Source: Paenibacillus sp. RC334 | GTDB taxonomy: Bacteria > Bacillota > Bacilli > Paenibacillales > Paenibacillaceae | Direction of reading: 5' to 3' | NCBI RefSeq assembly: GCF_030034735.1 | Contig: NZ_CP125370.1 | Coordinates: forward strand, 2,418,001-2,482,000 | DNA: 64,000 nt | Shown here: one piece after another, positions 52,686 to 61,203 of the stretch | Numbering within the stretch: position 1 is the first letter of the stretch | Layout: each line of letters begins with the position of its first letter | The notes under the pieces: generated by a model | What the model was told of the DNA's origin: nothing | Seen by the model: the letters and a program-made list of their open reading frames with translations, nothing else | Database searches by the model: none | Position numbers and translations under genes: made by a program

Positions 52686-54725
52686 ATGAAATACACAACA
52701 AGCACGACCCCGGTGCTTTCATCCGAAGAAACAACGCTTTTGCAGAAGAAAAAGCAGGCTGAAAACCATGTCATGCAGGATCTCATCAATACATTGCTGA
52801 CGGAAGGATTTTGGGAGCATGCCGATATTGAACTGCTGTCTATTTCGCAATGGCAAAGCTACTATACTACCGTCCATCCTGAATTAGGCGAGCTATTTTC
52901 TTTTGCCGATCCTGAAGCTATTGCGGATCCAAAAGGGGAAACCTCTCCAAACGGTCGTTATATAAGCCTTTACCGCTGGTGGGTGGATCGGGAACAGCAG
53001 CACAGTCTCATTTTTCCCGTACAAGCTGCAGTGGTTCAACCCTATCGCTATCTACAGTCGAGTGGTGTGTATGAAATTCGGCGGTGGTCAGAGGGTGGCG
53101 GGTTTAGTGCAGAATTGCTTCACCCCGTAACGCTGATGCAGCGTGTGATTGAGGGATGCCTGGATGAAGAATACCGTCAACAGGAGGGAGTGGGACGGTT
53201 TATCCAGCTACTAGAGCAATCCATTGAACAGACTACATGGTCGCTGGATAGCGGACTGACGGATGAAAATATACTGGAGAAATCGCCCTCAGAGGCTTTT
53301 CAACGATTGGAACAGTATTCTTCGCTGCGTGATCGTCCGTTTCACCCCGCATCCAAGGCCAAAACGGGCTTGAACGAGGAGGACTATCGCAAATATATCG
53401 CTGAATTTGGGCAAGACATCACGCTGAACTGGGTGGCGCTCCGAAAGGATGCGGTGATGACCGGAGTGGGAATCGCACAAGGGCCTCATTTTACGGACAC
53501 AGAAACAGTAGCAGATGCAGTCAAATCGGACACACAGCGTCCATACGATGGGCAGCAGCCGGACGACCTTCTTCTGTCCAGCTCCGAGCGTCAGCTAGTA
53601 GAGCAGGAGATGCAGGAACGCGGATTAGCTGCGGATTATATTGCAATCCCCGTTCATCCGTGGCAGCTCACGTATATGCTACCCCAGCATTTACATACCG
53701 AGCAGGTGGACAAAGTATGGATTCCACTGGAAGTGAAGGCCGGAGCTTTTCAGGCAACCTCGTCTGTGCGCTCCCTGTCTCCCAAGGATGGCGGGCAGAA
53801 TTATGTCAAGCTGCCGCTGGGCGTGTTTTCATTGGGGGCATCCCGCTATCTCCCTGCGGTAAAGCTGATTAACGGAGATCGCGGACAAGCCATGTTGCAG
53901 CAAGCCAAGACGCGTGACCCACAGCTTCAGGAACGCTTATTTTTATGCGATGAAGGCTCCTGGTGGGCCTATATGCCGGAAAATGGCAGCCTGTATGATG
54001 ATCCACCCCGGCACTTGGCAGCGATGGCGCGGATTTATCCGCACGAATTGATCCATGATCCTGCTGTTCGCCTGATTCCCATGTCTGCGTTGGCCGCAAG
54101 TCAGCACCATTTTTTCCAGGAATGGGCGGCTGAGCGCGGACTTCCAGACACGGCAAAATCGGTAAAACAACTGTTCGGTGAAGTGTGCTCGGCATTTTTT
54201 GAAATCATGCTGCGCTTGTATCGGATCGGGCTTATGCCTGAAATCCATGGACAAAACTGTGTGCTGGTTTGGAAAAATGGAAAGATCGAGCACATTTTGC
54301 TACGTGACCATGACTCGGTACGTCTGCATCTGCCCTGGCTGACAGAGCAGGGAATAGCCGATCCTGAATACCAAATCCGGCCAGGCTATTCCAACAGCCT
54401 ATATAATGAAACACCGAAGAAATTACTGTTCTACCTGCAAACCCTTGGCATTCAAGTCAATCTGTACGCCATTATAGATACTCTTTCCGATGTTTATGGT
54501 ATAGACGAGTTCACTTTATGGTCTGTATTAAGGCATCAATTGGAAGAAGCGATTCATCGCGTGCCTTTCAAGGCTGCCGTTCGTCAGGAAATCGAGCATA
54601 TTTTATTTGAAAAGCCGGACTGGCCACTCAAGCTACTGGTTAAGCCTTTGCTGGAGCAGTCTGGCGTACCCGGCAGCATGCCATCTGGTCAAAGCCGTAT
54701 ACAGAACCCGTTTCATCATTTATAA
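52686..54725 (+). CDS. NRPS-independent siderophore synthetase 3 (IucA/IucC family)
   Basis: This is a 679-residue third synthetase. The active-site segment RDRPFHPASKAKTGL (near residue 215) keeps the HP and Lys but replaces the usual Gly-His by Asp-Arg, so its acid substrate may differ from the other two; 2-oxoglutarate would suit a staphyloferrin B-like product. VHPWQLTYML near 322 and LLRDHDSVRL near 538 are further family motifs. AAGGAGG lies 11 bases before the ATG. It follows repeat copy 3 and is last in the biosynthetic set. The step assignment is inference. Confidence 0.86.
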   Translation: MKYTTSTTPVLSSEETTLLQKKKQAENHVMQDLINTLLTEGFWEHADIELLSISQWQSYYTTVHPELGELFSFADPEAIADPKGETSPNGRYISLYRWWVDREQQHSLIFPVQAAVVQPYRYLQSSGVYEIRRWSEGGGFSAELLHPVTLMQRVIEGCLDEEYRQQEGVGRFIQLLEQSIEQTTWSLDSGLTDENILEKSPSEAFQRLEQYSSLRDRPFHPASKAKTGLNEEDYRKYIAEFGQDITLNWVALRKDAVMTGVGIAQGPHFTDTETVADAVKSDTQRPYDGQQPDDLLLSSSERQLVEQEMQERGLAADYIAIPVHPWQLTYMLPQHLHTEQVDKVWIPLEVKAGAFQATSSVRSLSPKDGGQNYVKLPLGVFSLGASRYLPAVKLINGDRGQAMLQQAKTRDPQLQERLFLCDEGSWWAYMPENGSLYDDPPRHLAAMARIYPHELIHDPAVRLIPMSALAASQHHFFQEWAAERGLPDTAKSVKQLFGEVCSAFFEIMLRLYRIGLMPEIHGQNCVLVWKNGKIEHILLRDHDSVRLHLPWLTEQGIADPEYQIRPGYSNSLYNETPKKLLFYLQTLGIQVNLYAIIDTLSDVYGIDEFTLWSVLRHQLEEAIHRVPFKAAVRQEIEHILFEKPDWPLKLLVKPLLEQSGVPGSMPSGQSRIQNPFHHL

Positions 54726-54794
54726 GCTTGAGCGCAATTCCATTTTGCAAAATCCGACCCAGTCTATATATAATGAAAAGAGTTCTCATAGAAT

Positions 54795-54809
54795 CGAGAA
54801 TAATTATCG
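54795..54809. promoter_or_regulatory. Fur box before the AraC/Btr-like gene
   Basis: CGAGAATAATTATCG matches 11 of 14 defined positions of the Fur 7-1-7 consensus and lies 22 bases before the start codon. Confidence 0.6.
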
Positions 54810-54831
54810 ATATATAGAAAGGCTGGGAGCC

Positions 54832-56448
54832 ATGAATACGCAGGATCAATCCTTTACTTCATTTCTTTATAAACTGCAAGATATTCAGCATGTGTGCTCT
54901 GGTCGCTCTTCCTCCCGGCAAGAAACGTCTTTTCATACCTTGTTATTATTCAATGAAGGCGAAGGGGATATAGTCATTGATGGAATGACGTATCCTCTTT
55001 ACCGTCAAAAGGGCTTTATGCTCGCTCCCGGCGCAGCCATGAAGCTCCATATGTTGTCCGGCGCTCCAGCGGATTATTACATCATCCGTTTTCTTGCATT
55101 ACAGCCGTCCGGGGAGCCGGACCGTTACATACCCGCACCAGCGATTGGACCGCATGAATGGATCATTTCCCACTTTCGTTTTGTGATGGATATGGTCGAG
55201 GAGATCAAGAGGAAGCATCATTGTAATAGCGTGTGGGACCAAATGAAGGCCAACATTGTATTTCAGGAAATGCTGATGTCCTTGTTTCAGCATACGAGCC
55301 GTGATCAGAAGCCCGATGTGCAGCAGGCGGTGACGCTGACCCATCATTATATGGAGCAGCACTATGCCTCTGATATTACGCGGGACAAGCTGGCGGAGCT
55401 GGCAGGGATGAGCGCTGATTATTATTCACGTATGTTCAAAAAATTGATTGGCAAAAGCCCGATGGAATATTTGACGGACATTCGTATCAATCATGCGAAG
55501 CAGGCGCTGGTGCTTACCCGTGATTCCTTTCGTTCTATTGCTCACGGTGCCGGTTTTAGCGATGAATTCTATTTTAGCCGCAAATTTAAAGCTGCCACAG
55601 GACGCTCCCCCTCAGCCTACGTGAATACAATCCGTTATTCGGATAAAATCGCTTCGCTCAAGCATCTGTTAACCGGACATTTGGTGGCATTGGGCATTGA
55701 GCCGTATGCGGCGGTCATCAACAAGGCTTATCCTGTCACCGAGGGCTTCCGCAATACCATTTCGGTGGGTGAGGTTCAGCCCGACCTGGAGAAGCTGATG
55801 TCAGCCCGGCCTGATCTGATTTTAACCTGTGAGTTTAGAGATTTTGAGAAGTCGAAAAAGGAAAAAATGTACGAGCAGATTGCGCCCACCGTCACCGTGC
55901 CCTTTTTTCAAAACTGGCGCACTCATTTTCAGTCGATTGCCCGTATTGTCGGCAAGGATGCGGAAGCGGTGGAATGGCTGGAACGGTATGAAACGAAGGC
56001 TGCGACCATTTCTCGAAAGCTCAGGCAAAAGATCGGCGGGGAGACGGTGCTAATCGTCGGAGTGGGGAACCAGAAAATGTGTGTGTATGGACAGCGGAAT
56101 GTGGGAACGGTGCTATACGGGGATTTAAAGCTGGCTATGCCTGCGGGAGTGGAGGATATTGCCCATTACCGTGAGGTGACGGTGGACGATCTGGCTGAAT
56201 ATGATGCGGATCGCATCATACTGACGTGTTTCCGCCATTATGGAAATGCCTGTGAAGAACAAACGATTCAGCAGGAATGTCTGGCACTGTGGCGCTCTCC
56301 TGAATGGCAGAAGCTAAAGGCGGTGCAAAGCGGAGCCGTACACCATATGTGTGATAGCCGACACCTGTATACATGCTATACTTCGTTGTCCCACGACCTG
56401 TTATTGGACAAAACGGTCACGTTGTTATTGTCTGATTCGTCCAAATAA
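54832..56448 (+). CDS. Btr-like AraC regulator fused to a siderophore-binding domain
   Basis: This is a 538-residue cytoplasmic protein. Residues about 30-150 look like a cupin-type sensory part. Two AraC helix-turn-helix motifs follow (about 180-280; ITRDKLAELAGMSADYYSRM and FRSIAHGAGFSDEFYFSRKF). Residues about 285-538 form a periplasmic-binding-protein-like domain without signal peptide. B. subtilis Btr has the same order; it binds its siderophore and activates uptake genes. Here it probably senses the locally made siderophore and activates the importer downstream. The ATG at 54832 follows CTGGGAG; the frame extends upstream into the synthetase gene. A Fur box lies in its leader. Confidence 0.85.
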   Translation: MNTQDQSFTSFLYKLQDIQHVCSGRSSSRQETSFHTLLLFNEGEGDIVIDGMTYPLYRQKGFMLAPGAAMKLHMLSGAPADYYIIRFLALQPSGEPDRYIPAPAIGPHEWIISHFRFVMDMVEEIKRKHHCNSVWDQMKANIVFQEMLMSLFQHTSRDQKPDVQQAVTLTHHYMEQHYASDITRDKLAELAGMSADYYSRMFKKLIGKSPMEYLTDIRINHAKQALVLTRDSFRSIAHGAGFSDEFYFSRKFKAATGRSPSAYVNTIRYSDKIASLKHLLTGHLVALGIEPYAAVINKAYPVTEGFRNTISVGEVQPDLEKLMSARPDLILTCEFRDFEKSKKEKMYEQIAPTVTVPFFQNWRTHFQSIARIVGKDAEAVEWLERYETKAATISRKLRQKIGGETVLIVGVGNQKMCVYGQRNVGTVLYGDLKLAMPAGVEDIAHYREVTVDDLAEYDADRIILTCFRHYGNACEEQTIQQECLALWRSPEWQKLKAVQSGAVHHMCDSRHLYTCYTSLSHDLLLDKTVTLLLSDSSK

Positions 56449-56499
56449 AGGACGCTAACGTCCATGTTCATCATGGCCCCCCCTCCCTATAATTAATAA

Positions 56500-56514
56500 T
56501 GAGAATCAATATCA
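56500..56514. promoter_or_regulatory. Fur box before the siderophore-binding lipoprotein gene
   Basis: TGAGAATCAATATCA matches 12 of 14 defined positions of the Fur 7-1-7 consensus, 32 bases before the ATG. TATAAT at 56488-56493 just upstream is a likely -10 box. Confidence 0.75.
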
Positions 56515-56546
56515 TTATTGGCGATCTAAATAGGGGGAATAGAGAA

Positions 56547-57551
56547 ATGCAAGCATCAGGCAAGGGGAGTATATGGATTGCACTCATAGTTGTATTGCTG
56601 CTTTTATCAGGCTGTGGCACTGGAGGCGCGGGTAAGAGTGCGGATTCCGGTGGAGCGACTGGAACGGATAAAGGAACGACGGACACGCAGGGAGCGGCTT
56701 CAACCGATTCGGTGCGTACCATTGAGCATGTGTTGGGTAAAACCGAGATTAAGGGGACACCCAAGCGGGTCGTAACGCTGTATAACGGAGCCAACGATGT
56801 TATGATCGCCTATGGTATAAAGCCTGTGGGGATTGTGGAGTCCCATGGAACGGAGCCCGTGTATGACTATTTAAAAAAGGATCTCGCAGGGATTCCCACG
56901 GTCGGGTTGGAAACACAGCCGAGCCTGGAGGAGATTTATAACCTGAAACCGGATGTCATCATTGCAACCCGATTCCGTAACGAGGCGACGTACCAGCAAT
57001 TATCGGAAATTGCCCCTACCGTGGCCGTCAATGAAGTATATGAGTGGAAGGAAACCGTAAAACTGATCGGACAAGTGTTGAATCAGGAGGATAAAGGAAC
57101 ACAATTACTGGCGGATTGGGATCAGCGTGTAGCGAATTTCAGGACGAAAATGGGTGACCGTCTGCCGATCAAGGCCTCCATTGTTAATTTCCGCGCGGAC
57201 CATGCACGTATTTATTATATGGGCTATGCCGGGAAAATTCTGAAGGAGTTAGGCTTTACCCGCCCTCCTGCACAAGAAGGGGATCAGTGGGGAGTTAAAG
57301 TCAACAGCAAGGAAAGCATACCCGATATGAATGCAGAGACATTGTTCGTATTTAACTCCGGTAAGGATCCGGCTGCGATTGAAAAAAATGTTGAAGCCTG
57401 GACCCGTCATCCTCTATGGAAAAACCTTGATGCATACAAGAAAAATAGCATTTTTAAGGTCGACGAAGTGAACTGGAATTTGGCTGGAGGTTATCTGAGC
57501 GCGAATCGGATGCTGGATGATCTTTATAAAATGTATGATCTGAAATCATAA
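56547..57551 (+). CDS. Ferric-siderophore-binding lipoprotein
   Basis: This 334-residue lipoprotein has a hydrophobic N-terminus and the lipobox LLLLSGC (Cys near residue 23). A Gly/Thr/Ser-rich linker follows, then a FeuA/FecB-type binding fold (TPKRVVTLYNGANDVMIAYG near 70, LKPDVIIATRFRNEATYQQL near 132). It captures the iron-loaded siderophore outside the cell. The ATG at 56547 after AGGGGG is used; an ATG at 56499 would place the Fur box inside the gene. It heads the uptake operon with two permeases and an ATPase and should be induced by low iron. Confidence 0.85.
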   Translation: MQASGKGSIWIALIVVLLLLSGCGTGGAGKSADSGGATGTDKGTTDTQGAASTDSVRTIEHVLGKTEIKGTPKRVVTLYNGANDVMIAYGIKPVGIVESHGTEPVYDYLKKDLAGIPTVGLETQPSLEEIYNLKPDVIIATRFRNEATYQQLSEIAPTVAVNEVYEWKETVKLIGQVLNQEDKGTQLLADWDQRVANFRTKMGDRLPIKASIVNFRADHARIYYMGYAGKILKELGFTRPPAQEGDQWGVKVNSKESIPDMNAETLFVFNSGKDPAAIEKNVEAWTRHPLWKNLDAYKKNSIFKVDEVNWNLAGGYLSANRMLDDLYKMYDLKS

Positions 57552-57587
57552 ACCTACATGACAATAAGAACAACGGAAATATAGCAG

Positions 57588-57622
57588 AGGGGTGAGGGGT
57601 TATATCTCTCATCCTTCTTTTA
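57588..57622 (+). terminator. Hairpin between lipoprotein and permease genes
   Basis: GGGGTGAG pairs with CTCATCCT through wobbles and is followed by TCTTTT. It is probably a partial terminator that lets the binding protein be made in excess of the permeases. Confidence 0.5.
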
Positions 57623-57661
57623 TGTTGTACCAGGCTGTTGGAAGAGTGAGGCTATGCAACG

Positions 57662-58666
57662 ATGCTAACGACAAATTTAAGAAAATGGACTGGACTTGGT
57701 GTATGCCTGATTTTGTTGACAGGAGCTTTATTTCTTGGCCTACTGATGGGTAGAACGCTAATTAATCCAAATTTTATGATTTCTTCCTTATTTCATTATG
57801 ATGCTCAAAATGTAGAGCATGTGCTGATACATACCGAACGTTTGCCGCGCACGGTCATTGCTGCTGTTGTAGGCGCGAGCTTGGCGATGGCAGGAGCCTT
57901 CATGCAGGCACTTACCCGCAACCCGTTGGCTTCACCCAGTACGTTCGGTATCAATGCGGGTGCTTTGTTCTTCGTCTCTATCGCAGCGGTCGCGTTTTCG
58001 GTCGAGTCCATGATGTCTCTGATGAGTTTTGCCTTGATCGGCGCAGGACTGGCGGCTATTCTGGTGTACGTCATCGGATCATTAGGCAGGGATGGTTTGA
58101 CGCCAGTCAAGATTGTATTGTCCGGCTCTGCCATTCACGCTTTGTTTATGTCGATGATCCAAATTATTTTGGTGATGAATGAAACGGGAATGCAAAATGT
58201 GTTGTTCTGGATGGCAGGCTCTGTCAGCGGACGTTCGCTGGAGATGCTACAGCCTTTATTTCCTTTTATGCTAGCGGCTGGGATCTCGGCGATGTTTATG
58301 GGGAGAGCGGTGAATCTGCTCGTGACCGGGGAAGATGTAGCGAAGGGCTTGGGGCAAAATATCTTATGGGTAAAATGCGCGATGGGCCTGATTATTGTGG
58401 TGCTGGCTGGATGCTCTGTTGCTATTGCGGGGGCGATTGGCTTTGTCGGTCTGATCATTCCGCATGTGGCGCGTGCTTTGGTTGGTGCGGATTACCGCTG
58501 GATTACCCCTTTTTCGGCGGTACTGGGTGCTTTGCTATTGGTGTCGGCGGATACCGCAGCCAGAGTACTGATTTCGCCGCAGGAAATTCCGATTGGCGTC
58601 ATTACAGCTTTGATAGGGGTTCCCTTTTTCGTCTACATTGCCCGTAAAGGGGTGGCGTGGAAATGA
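57662..58666 (+). CDS. FecCD-family siderophore permease 1
   Basis: This 334-residue protein has nine to ten membrane helices. Family features are RLPRTVIAAVVGASLAMAGA near residue 60, NPLASPSTFGINAGA near 88 and AIGFVGLIIPHVARAL near 260. It forms the membrane channel of the ferric-siderophore importer together with permease 2. Start ATG at 57662 with GAGG upstream. Its stop overlaps the next gene's start (ATGA). Confidence 0.86.
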   Translation: MLTTNLRKWTGLGVCLILLTGALFLGLLMGRTLINPNFMISSLFHYDAQNVEHVLIHTERLPRTVIAAVVGASLAMAGAFMQALTRNPLASPSTFGINAGALFFVSIAAVAFSVESMMSLMSFALIGAGLAAILVYVIGSLGRDGLTPVKIVLSGSAIHALFMSMIQIILVMNETGMQNVLFWMAGSVSGRSLEMLQPLFPFMLAAGISAMFMGRAVNLLVTGEDVAKGLGQNILWVKCAMGLIIVVLAGCSVAIAGAIGFVGLIIPHVARALVGADYRWITPFSAVLGALLLVSADTAARVLISPQEIPIGVITALIGVPFFVYIARKGVAWK

Positions 58667-59754
58667 AGCGCGTGAATTTGAAGCATGGGACTGGCAGAGA
58701 CGGCATGAATGCGAAGCATTATGTGACGCTGCGCAGCAGGAGCGGCAGGTTTCATATCCAACTGGAAAAGAAAGCACTATGGATGATGTGTGGACTGGCT
58801 TTGGCGCTACTGATCATTGGCGTGATTAGTGTAGGCTGGGGAGATACGTATGTGCACCCTTGGGAAGTGCTTCGAGCGATATGGGGGCGTGGCTCAGGCG
58901 ATTATGATTTTATTCTGTACAGGCTGCGGTTTCCGCGAGCGCTTACGGGAGTGCTGGTTGGTGCGGCTCTGGGCATTGCGGGAGCGGTGCTTCAGGGCAT
59001 TATCCGTAATCCGCTGGCATCCCCGGACATTCTCGGGATTACAGGCGGAGCATCCGTAGCGGCAGTTACGTTCATTGCTTATGGGGGAGCTGTTTTGAGC
59101 ATTCAATGGCTACCTGTGGCGGCTGTCGCTGGAGCGCTGGTCGTATCGCTGCTTGTGTATATATTGGCCTGGAAGGATGGTGTGACACCAATCCGACTGG
59201 TGCTGGTGGGGATAGGTTTGGCTTCTGCTATGAGCTCGATTACGACGCTGATGCTGGTCATGAGCTCGTCCTTTACAGCCGGCAAGGCTTATATTTGGCT
59301 GACGGGCAGCGTGTATGGAGCATCGTGGAATAACGTATATACCATGCTGATCGCTGTTGTGATCTGCACACCTTTGGTTCTCTATTTTTCACGCAGCCTC
59401 AACACACAGGAGTTGGGGGATGATGTGGCTACCGGCTTGGGAGTGGAGGTGCAGCGGCATCGTGTGATGTTGCTGCTGCTCAGTGTGATTCTTGCTGGAA
59501 CTGCAGTAGCAGTTGCGGGAGCGATTGGTTTTGTGGGTTTAATCGCGCCGCATATTGCGCGCAGATTGGTAGGCCGCTCTATGGGTAGCCTGACGCTGGT
59601 GTCAGCACTGGTAGGGGGATTGCTGGTGTATCTCGCCGACTTGCTGGCCCGTACGGCTTTTTATCCGATTGATATTCCCGCAGGCATTTTTACAGCAGGG
59701 GTGGGCGCACCGTTTTTCCTGTATTTGCTGCTCCAGCGCCGAAATCGGCATTAA
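58663..59754 (+). CDS. FecCD-family siderophore permease 2
   Basis: This permease has about 363 residues. It has an unusually long, basic, Arg/Lys-rich cytoplasmic N-terminus (about 40 residues) before the first helix, then the FecCD pattern: YRLRFPRALTGVLVGAALGI near 90, NPLASPDILGITGGAS near 122, AIGFVGLIAPHIARRL near 292. The ATG at 58663 overlaps the stop of permease 1; a GTG two codons earlier is an alternative. It pairs with permease 1 as a heterodimer, as in FeuBC or FhuBG. Confidence 0.86.
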   Translation: MKRVNLKHGTGRDGMNAKHYVTLRSRSGRFHIQLEKKALWMMCGLALALLIIGVISVGWGDTYVHPWEVLRAIWGRGSGDYDFILYRLRFPRALTGVLVGAALGIAGAVLQGIIRNPLASPDILGITGGASVAAVTFIAYGGAVLSIQWLPVAAVAGALVVSLLVYILAWKDGVTPIRLVLVGIGLASAMSSITTLMLVMSSSFTAGKAYIWLTGSVYGASWNNVYTMLIAVVICTPLVLYFSRSLNTQELGDDVATGLGVEVQRHRVMLLLLSVILAGTAVAVAGAIGFVGLIAPHIARRLVGRSMGSLTLVSALVGGLLVYLADLLARTAFYPIDIPAGIFTAGVGAPFFLYLLLQRRNRH

Positions 59755-59774
59755 AGCCGAGCTGGAATTTTTTT

Positions 59775-59802
59775 GAACACTTATGGGTGTTTTTCTTTTT
59801 TT
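59775..59802 (+). terminator. Hairpin after permease 2
   Basis: AACAC pairs with GGTGTT around a five-base loop, followed by T-rich sequence. It may reduce reading into the ATPase gene. Confidence 0.5.
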
Positions 59803-59856
59803 AATGGAATATAGAAGATCTTAAGTTCGCAGTTTATAAAAGGGGAGGGAAGCTGC

Positions 59857-60672
59857 ATGGGTTTAGAGGTAAAGGACCTGATGATTAACTACGGGACAGA
59901 TCCGGTTATTCAAGAGCTGGACCTGCAAATTCCGGAGGGAAAGATAACGGTACTAGTAGGCAGCAATGGGTGTGGAAAATCGACGATTTTGCGTGCCATG
60001 GCGCGGCTATTGAAGCCTGCGGCGGGAGCTGTGCTGCTGGATGGACAGGCCATTGCCCAGTTACCCTCCAAGCAAATTGCCAAAAGGCTATCCATTTTGC
60101 CGCAGGGACCGTCAGCGCCGGAAGGACTGACAGTGTATCAGTTGGTCAAGCAGGGCAGATATCCATATCAGAGCTGGCTGAAGCAGTGGTCGGCAGAGGA
60201 TGAAGCACAGGTACAAAACGCGCTGCAAGCGACGCAATTGGAGGCTTTTGCGGATCGTCCGGTAGATTCCTTATCTGGCGGGCAGCGCCAGCGTGCGTGG
60301 ATTTCCATGACTTTGGCGCAGGGGACGGATATGATCCTGCTGGATGAGCCGACGACCTATTTGGACATGACGCATCAAATTGAGATTTTGGACCTGCTGT
60401 TTGATTTGAATGAACGAGAAGGGCGGACCATTGTCATGGTGCTGCATGATCTGAATCTGGCTTGTCGCTATGCGCACCATATGGTTGCGGTATACGATAA
60501 ACGTATTTATGCGCAGGGAAAGCCGGAAGAAATCATGACCGCAGAGACGGTGGAAAAGGTATTCCAACTGCGCTGCCAAGTCATTCCTGATCCCTTGTAC
60601 GGAACACCGATGTTTATTCCTCATGGAAAGGGGAGGAAAATGGGTGCTGTACGCCAAAGGATCTTCGTTTGA
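59857..60672 (+). CDS. Siderophore ABC transporter ATP-binding protein
   Basis: This is a 271-residue FecE/FhuC-type ATPase. Walker A is GSNGCGKST near residue 37, the Q-loop is in SILPQGPSAP, the signature is LSGGQRQRAW near 141, Walker B is ILLDEPTTY near 161 and the H-loop is VLHDLNLA. It drives uptake through the two FecCD permeases. AAAGGGGAGGGA precedes the ATG. The end of the gene contains the ribosome binding site and start of the FhuF-like gene, so the two overlap by 29 bases. Confidence 0.88.
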   Translation: MGLEVKDLMINYGTDPVIQELDLQIPEGKITVLVGSNGCGKSTILRAMARLLKPAAGAVLLDGQAIAQLPSKQIAKRLSILPQGPSAPEGLTVYQLVKQGRYPYQSWLKQWSAEDEAQVQNALQATQLEAFADRPVDSLSGGQRQRAWISMTLAQGTDMILLDEPTTYLDMTHQIEILDLLFDLNEREGRTIVMVLHDLNLACRYAHHMVAVYDKRIYAQGKPEEIMTAETVEKVFQLRCQVIPDPLYGTPMFIPHGKGRKMGAVRQRIFV

Positions 60673-61081
60673 GCCTGACGAATGGTCGTATCTGACGGAA
60701 AAATTGCGAATAAGCAGCCGTGGTGAACAAGCTCCAAACGGACGGTATGATCTACCTGCGGTCGATTTGCTGGATGCAACTCAATGCGCCATGTATCTGG
60801 ATCGGCTGGCAGGGCTGCATGATTTTTCTGCACGCAGGGTAACGGCCTCTGTTTTGGCGAAGCGGTACGGTTTTTTGATCGTGTCCCCGGCTCTGTATGC
60901 CATGTCGGTATATAACAAGATGCTGGAAGTCAAGATTGCACCTGTAACGGCATCGGTAACCGCTGCGCCCACTGCGGCTGTGAAAGCTGTACGTGTTCGC
61001 AAAACCTGCTGCTATTTTTATCAGATGAAGGAAAAGGGCAGCTATTGCCCTACCTGTCCGAAGATACATTGTACGAGCTAA
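60644..61081 (+). CDS. Short FhuF-like [2Fe-2S] ferric-siderophore reductase
   Basis: This is a 145-residue protein ending in a cysteine cluster, KTCCYFYQMKEKGSYCPTCP: Cys-Cys, ten residues, Cys-x2-Cys. That is the arrangement used by FhuF and related reductases to bind a [2Fe-2S] centre. It would reduce siderophore-bound Fe(III) inside the cell and release iron. It is about half the length of E. coli FhuF. The start is a GTG at 60644 with GGGGAGG seven bases upstream; the in-frame ATG at 60623 precedes that site. Its position after the importer genes supports the role. Confidence 0.78.
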   Translation: MLYAKGSSFEPDEWSYLTEKLRISSRGEQAPNGRYDLPAVDLLDATQCAMYLDRLAGLHDFSARRVTASVLAKRYGFLIVSPALYAMSVYNKMLEVKIAPVTASVTAAPTAAVKAVRVRKTCCYFYQMKEKGSYCPTCPKIHCTS

Positions 61082-61103
61082 GTATGAGCTACGATGTTTG
61101 GGC

Positions 61104-61152
61104 TATAGTGAGCTGAAAATTTTGCCTAAGCGCCATTCCGCCTGCTTTGATT
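61104..61152 (+). repeat. Possible degenerate hairpin repeat, copy 4
   Basis: TATAGTGAGCTGAA followed by TTGCCTAAGCGCCATTCCGCC resembles the first half of copy 3, but with several mismatches and no GGATGGTGCTTC block. Confidence 0.35.
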
Positions 61153-61203
61153 CCTAGATGTATAGTGTGAGTTTTGGTTAGATCACGAAAGGAGCTGGTT
61201 TGT

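Noticed and set aside
46698..54725. Aerobactin or schizokinen pathway
   Set aside because: No lysine or diamine N-hydroxylase and no N-acetyltransferase gene is present in the locus, while SbnG- and SbnH-like genes are.
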